From Candidatus Cloacimonadota bacterium (GTDB taxonomy: Bacteria > Cloacimonadota > Cloacimonadia > Cloacimonadales > TCS61), in contig DAOUTP010000017.1 of assembly GCA_030626645.1 (NCBI GenBank), forward strand, positions 1 to 15,795: a stretch of DNA of 15,795 nt, given 5' to 3'. The notes below the pieces were generated by a model that searched no databases, was not told the origin of the DNA, and was given only the letters and a program-made list of their open reading frames with translations. The translations under genes and the position numbers were made by a program. Below are positions 14,359 through 15,795 of the stretch, piece after piece (the stretch's first letter is position 1; the number at the start of each line of letters is the position of its first letter).

Positions 14359-15456
14359 TTAATCTCCAAAACTTATGCCAATATCCCTGGCAGTTTGCAC
14401 CAAATCGGATTCTAAATTTACGTAATTGTATTTTTCGATTGCTTCGCTGATAGGAACCGAAACCAGCTTTCCATCTCGGAGTGCTGCCATTTTACCAAAC
14501 TCTTTATCTAGAACCATTTCGAATGCTTTAACTCCGAATTGAGTTGCTAATATTCTGTCATAAGCTATCGGTTTTCCACCTCGTTGCAGATGTCCAAGCG
14601 TTGTAACTCTGATATCAGTAGCAACTCCAGCCTCTTTTAATTCATGCATCAAACGGTTGCCGGTTCCACCCAAACGCAGATTATGATGACCAAATTCATC
14701 GTTATTTTGATATTGATGTGTTCCCTCGAGAGGACAAGCCCCTTCTGAAATCACAATATTTACAAATCCACGAGAATGATGAATTCTCTTATTGATCCGC
14801 TCAATTACTTTATTGATATCGTACGGTATTTCAGGAATTACGCAAACTTCTGCCCCACCAGCGACAGCTGCATGAAGAGCTATCCATCCGGCTTCTCTGC
14901 CCATAACTTCAAGAATTAATATTCTGTTATGGCTTTCTGCAGTTGTAACAAGTTTATCCACTGCGTCTGTAGCAATTTCTACAGCTGTGGGAAATCCAAA
15001 AGTTACATCTGTTGCACCGAGGTCATTATCAATTGTTTTGGGAACGCCAATAATATTGCAACCAATTTCAAAAAGTTGTTGAGATATTCTTTGTGAGCCA
15101 TTACCACCGATATTGATCACAGCCTGTACATTAAGATATTCCAATTTTCTCAGCATTTCAGCAGAGTGATCCTCTTCTTTCCAGTTGCCATCTTTATCTT
15201 GAACTGCCCAAGAGAATGGACCACCTTTATTTGTTGTACCAAGAATTGTACCACCGCGTACATGAATTCCAGCAACTGAGGAATTATCGAGTTCTATGAT
15301 CTCCATGGGATCATGCAAGATACCGTTAAAAGCATCTCTACTCCCGATGATCTCCCATTCTTCTTCTTTTGATGCCCGTTTAACGATTGCTCTGATAGCT
15401 GCGTTCAAGCCGGGGCAATCGCCGCCACCTGTAACCACAAGACACCTTTTCTTCAT
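14359..15456 (-). CDS. 6-phosphofructokinase family protein with atypical GGNGS motif, 365 aa
   Basis: This protein belongs to the group III (mixed ATP/PPi) phosphofructokinase family. TGGGDCPGLNAAIRA (9-23) is the canonical phosphoryl-donor loop. GVPKTIDND (137-145) has the catalytic Asp143 and the Lys typical of group III. MGREAGW and ISEGA bind fructose-6-phosphate. RVTTLGHLQRGG (around 298) is the usual C-terminal motif. Where relatives have GGDGS or GGDDT, this protein has GGNGS (117-121). Gly120 would indicate ATP use, but the preceding residue, the magnesium-binding Asp103 of E. coli PfkA, is Asn119 (codon AAT, 15100-15102). Its activity or donor specificity may therefore differ from either class. 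GGAGC lies 7 bases before the ATG. It heads the minus-strand gene run; no convincing promoter is visible upstream. Confidence 0.92.
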   Translation of the reverse strand: MKKRCLVVTGGGDCPGLNAAIRAIVKRASKEEEWEIIGSRDAFNGILHDPMEIIELDNSSVAGIHVRGGTILGTTNKGGPFSWAVQDKDGNWKEEDHSAEMLRKLEYLNVQAVINIGGNGSQRISQQLFEIGCNIIGVPKTIDNDLGATDVTFGFPTAVEIATDAVDKLVTTAESHNRILILEVMGREAGWIALHAAVAGGAEVCVIPEIPYDINKVIERINKRIHHSRGFVNIVISEGACPLEGTHQYQNNDEFGHHNLRLGGTGNRLMHELKEAGVATDIRVTTLGHLQRGGKPIAYDRILATQFGVKAFEMVLDKEFGKMAALRDGKLVSVPISEAIEKYNYVNLESDLVQTARDIGISFGD

Positions 15457-15543
15457 ATATGCTCCACATTATATTTACAAGGTTAGATTCATTAATTCGG
15501 GATTTTATGACAAGGATTTTTTTAAAACACCTGATTACCTAGC

Positions 15544-15598
15544 TGATATTCTGGTTACCAATTTGATATTCTGGTTACCAATCCCCCGATTGGTAACC
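15544..15598. repeat. 20-bp tandem repeat followed by an 11-bp palindrome of the same core
   Basis: TGATATTCTGGTTACCAAT plus one base occurs twice in tandem (15544-15563 and 15564-15583). The second copy continues into a perfect inverted repeat: GGTTACCAATC (15573-15583), loop CCCC, GATTGGTAACC (15588-15598). The GGTTACCAAT core is therefore present three times, twice direct and once inverted. It could be a regulator-binding site for the downstream PFK-family gene, which starts about 90 bases away, or an intergenic repeat unit. Confidence 0.75.
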
Positions 15599-15637
15599 TG
15601 CTAAGACTTTATTGCGTTCCCAAAACACACTTGTGTA

Positions 15638-15667
15638 CTCGTTCCCAAAGCCCTCTTTGGGAACGAG
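15638..15667. repeat. GTTCCCAAAG-type palindrome (REP-like)
   Basis: CTCGTTCCCAAAG (15638-15650) and CTTTGGGAACGAG (15655-15667) form a perfect 13-bp inverted repeat around CCCT. An extra half-site, GCGTTCCCAAAA, occurs at 15614-15625. Palindromes with this core are, to my recollection, dispersed in many copies in some bacterial genomes. Confidence 0.75.
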
Positions 15668-15721
15668 AGTATAGTCTATCAGTGTCTTTCCTTCCTTAAT
15701 AGAACAACGTGAAAGATTCGT

Positions 15722-15777
15722 CAGGATGACAACGACTAAGGGGTGAATGTGTTTTACCCCGAGTCGTCGTGATCCTG
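15722..15777. repeat. Long imperfect hairpin with ACCCCGAGTCG core
   Basis: CAGGATGACAACGACT (15722-15737) pairs with AGTCGTCGTGATCCTG (15762-15777) at 14 of 16 positions. Inside it GGGGT (15740-15744) pairs with ACCCC (15756-15760) around an 11-base loop. The core CCCCGAGTCG (15757-15766) is shared with the hairpin at 882-918, about 14.8 kb away, which indicates a dispersed repeat family. Confidence 0.7.
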
Positions 15778-15795
15778 CAACATTAACCTTCGGAA

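Larger units (their letters stand above)
15457..15795. other. Gene-free, repeat-rich intergenic region upstream of the PFK-family gene
   Basis: No coding frame with a plausible start, ribosome-binding site or recognisable protein is seen in these 339 bases, which continue past the window edge. The stretch contains a 20-bp tandem repeat and three strong palindromes, listed separately. It must contain or adjoin the promoter of the minus-strand run. A TTGTCA at about 15505-15510 and a TATAAT at about 15472-15477 (minus strand) are the only promoter-like words, and they are not convincingly spaced. Confidence 0.7.

Noticed and set aside
15472..15477. TATAAT as the -10 box of the PFK-gene promoter
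   Set aside because: It lies too close to the ATG, would place the transcription start on the Shine-Dalgarno, and has no good -35 partner 17 bases upstream.
15296..15604. 102-codon plus-strand frame reaching into the intergenic region
   Set aside because: Most of it is antisense to the PFK-family gene and the rest crosses the tandem repeat and palindrome; it has no recognisable protein features.
15544..15667. CRISPR-like repeat array
   Set aside because: There are only two tandem copies with no spacers and the other repeats have different sequences.

Overview
The window looks like a chromosomal segment of an AT-rich bacterium. Every convincing gene lies on the minus strand, so transcription runs from position 15456 towards position 1, and most genes are separated by 0-25 bases. 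Several traits suggest an amino-acid-fermenting anaerobe of the Fibrobacteres-Chlorobi-Bacteroidetes (FCB) side of the tree, for example the Cloacimonadota: a secreted protein with a C-terminal FlgD-like/type IX sorting tail, a pyrophosphate-dependent phosphofructokinase, fold-type I aminotransferases, and short GTTCCCAAAG-type palindromes between genes. This assignment is an inference and was not tested.

Region by region, in the direction of transcription. (1) 15457-15795 carries no gene. It holds a 20-bp tandem repeat and three hairpin-forming palindromes. (2) 15456-12825 holds two phosphofructokinase-family genes (one with an unusual GGNGS motif, one a clear PPi-dependent enzyme) and a 95-residue unknown protein. 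(3) 12763-10250 holds the ribosome-associated GTPase hflX and a class I/II aminotransferase, closed by a good intrinsic terminator at 10201-10230. (4) 10180-3849 is a compact run: asd, a dapG-like aspartokinase, an exported helical protein, a small membrane protein with an in-frame UGA, a YgjP-like zinc metallopeptidase, a double-domain GNAT acetyltransferase, an MFS transporter and a nitroreductase-family protein. (5) 3839-1 holds a secreted C45-family Ntn-hydrolase with a sorting tail, a 414-residue protein I do not recognise, a hairpin-rich spacer, and the N-terminal 287 residues of a second aminotransferase that runs off the left edge.

The most interesting object is at 7141-7329. Conventional calling leaves a hole of about 185 bases there in an otherwise gapless operon. 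Reading one in-frame UGA as selenocysteine gives a 62-residue, two-helix membrane protein resembling the DUF6132 family. The UGA falls at the second Cys of the family's C-x4-C motif. A stem-loop with a GGUC apical loop starts immediately after the UGA, at the spacing expected of a bacterial SECIS element. The start overlaps the upstream stop as ATGA, and the stop lies one base before the next gene. I judge this a probable undescribed selenoprotein whose function is unknown.

The biosynthetic logic is otherwise ordinary. Asd and aspartokinase form the entry to the aspartate pathway (lysine/diaminopimelate, threonine, methionine). The two aminotransferases act on amino acids of undetermined identity, and the PFK pair handles the fructose-6-phosphate/fructose-1,6-bisphosphate step. 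No tRNA, rRNA, CRISPR array, insertion sequence or phage gene was seen.
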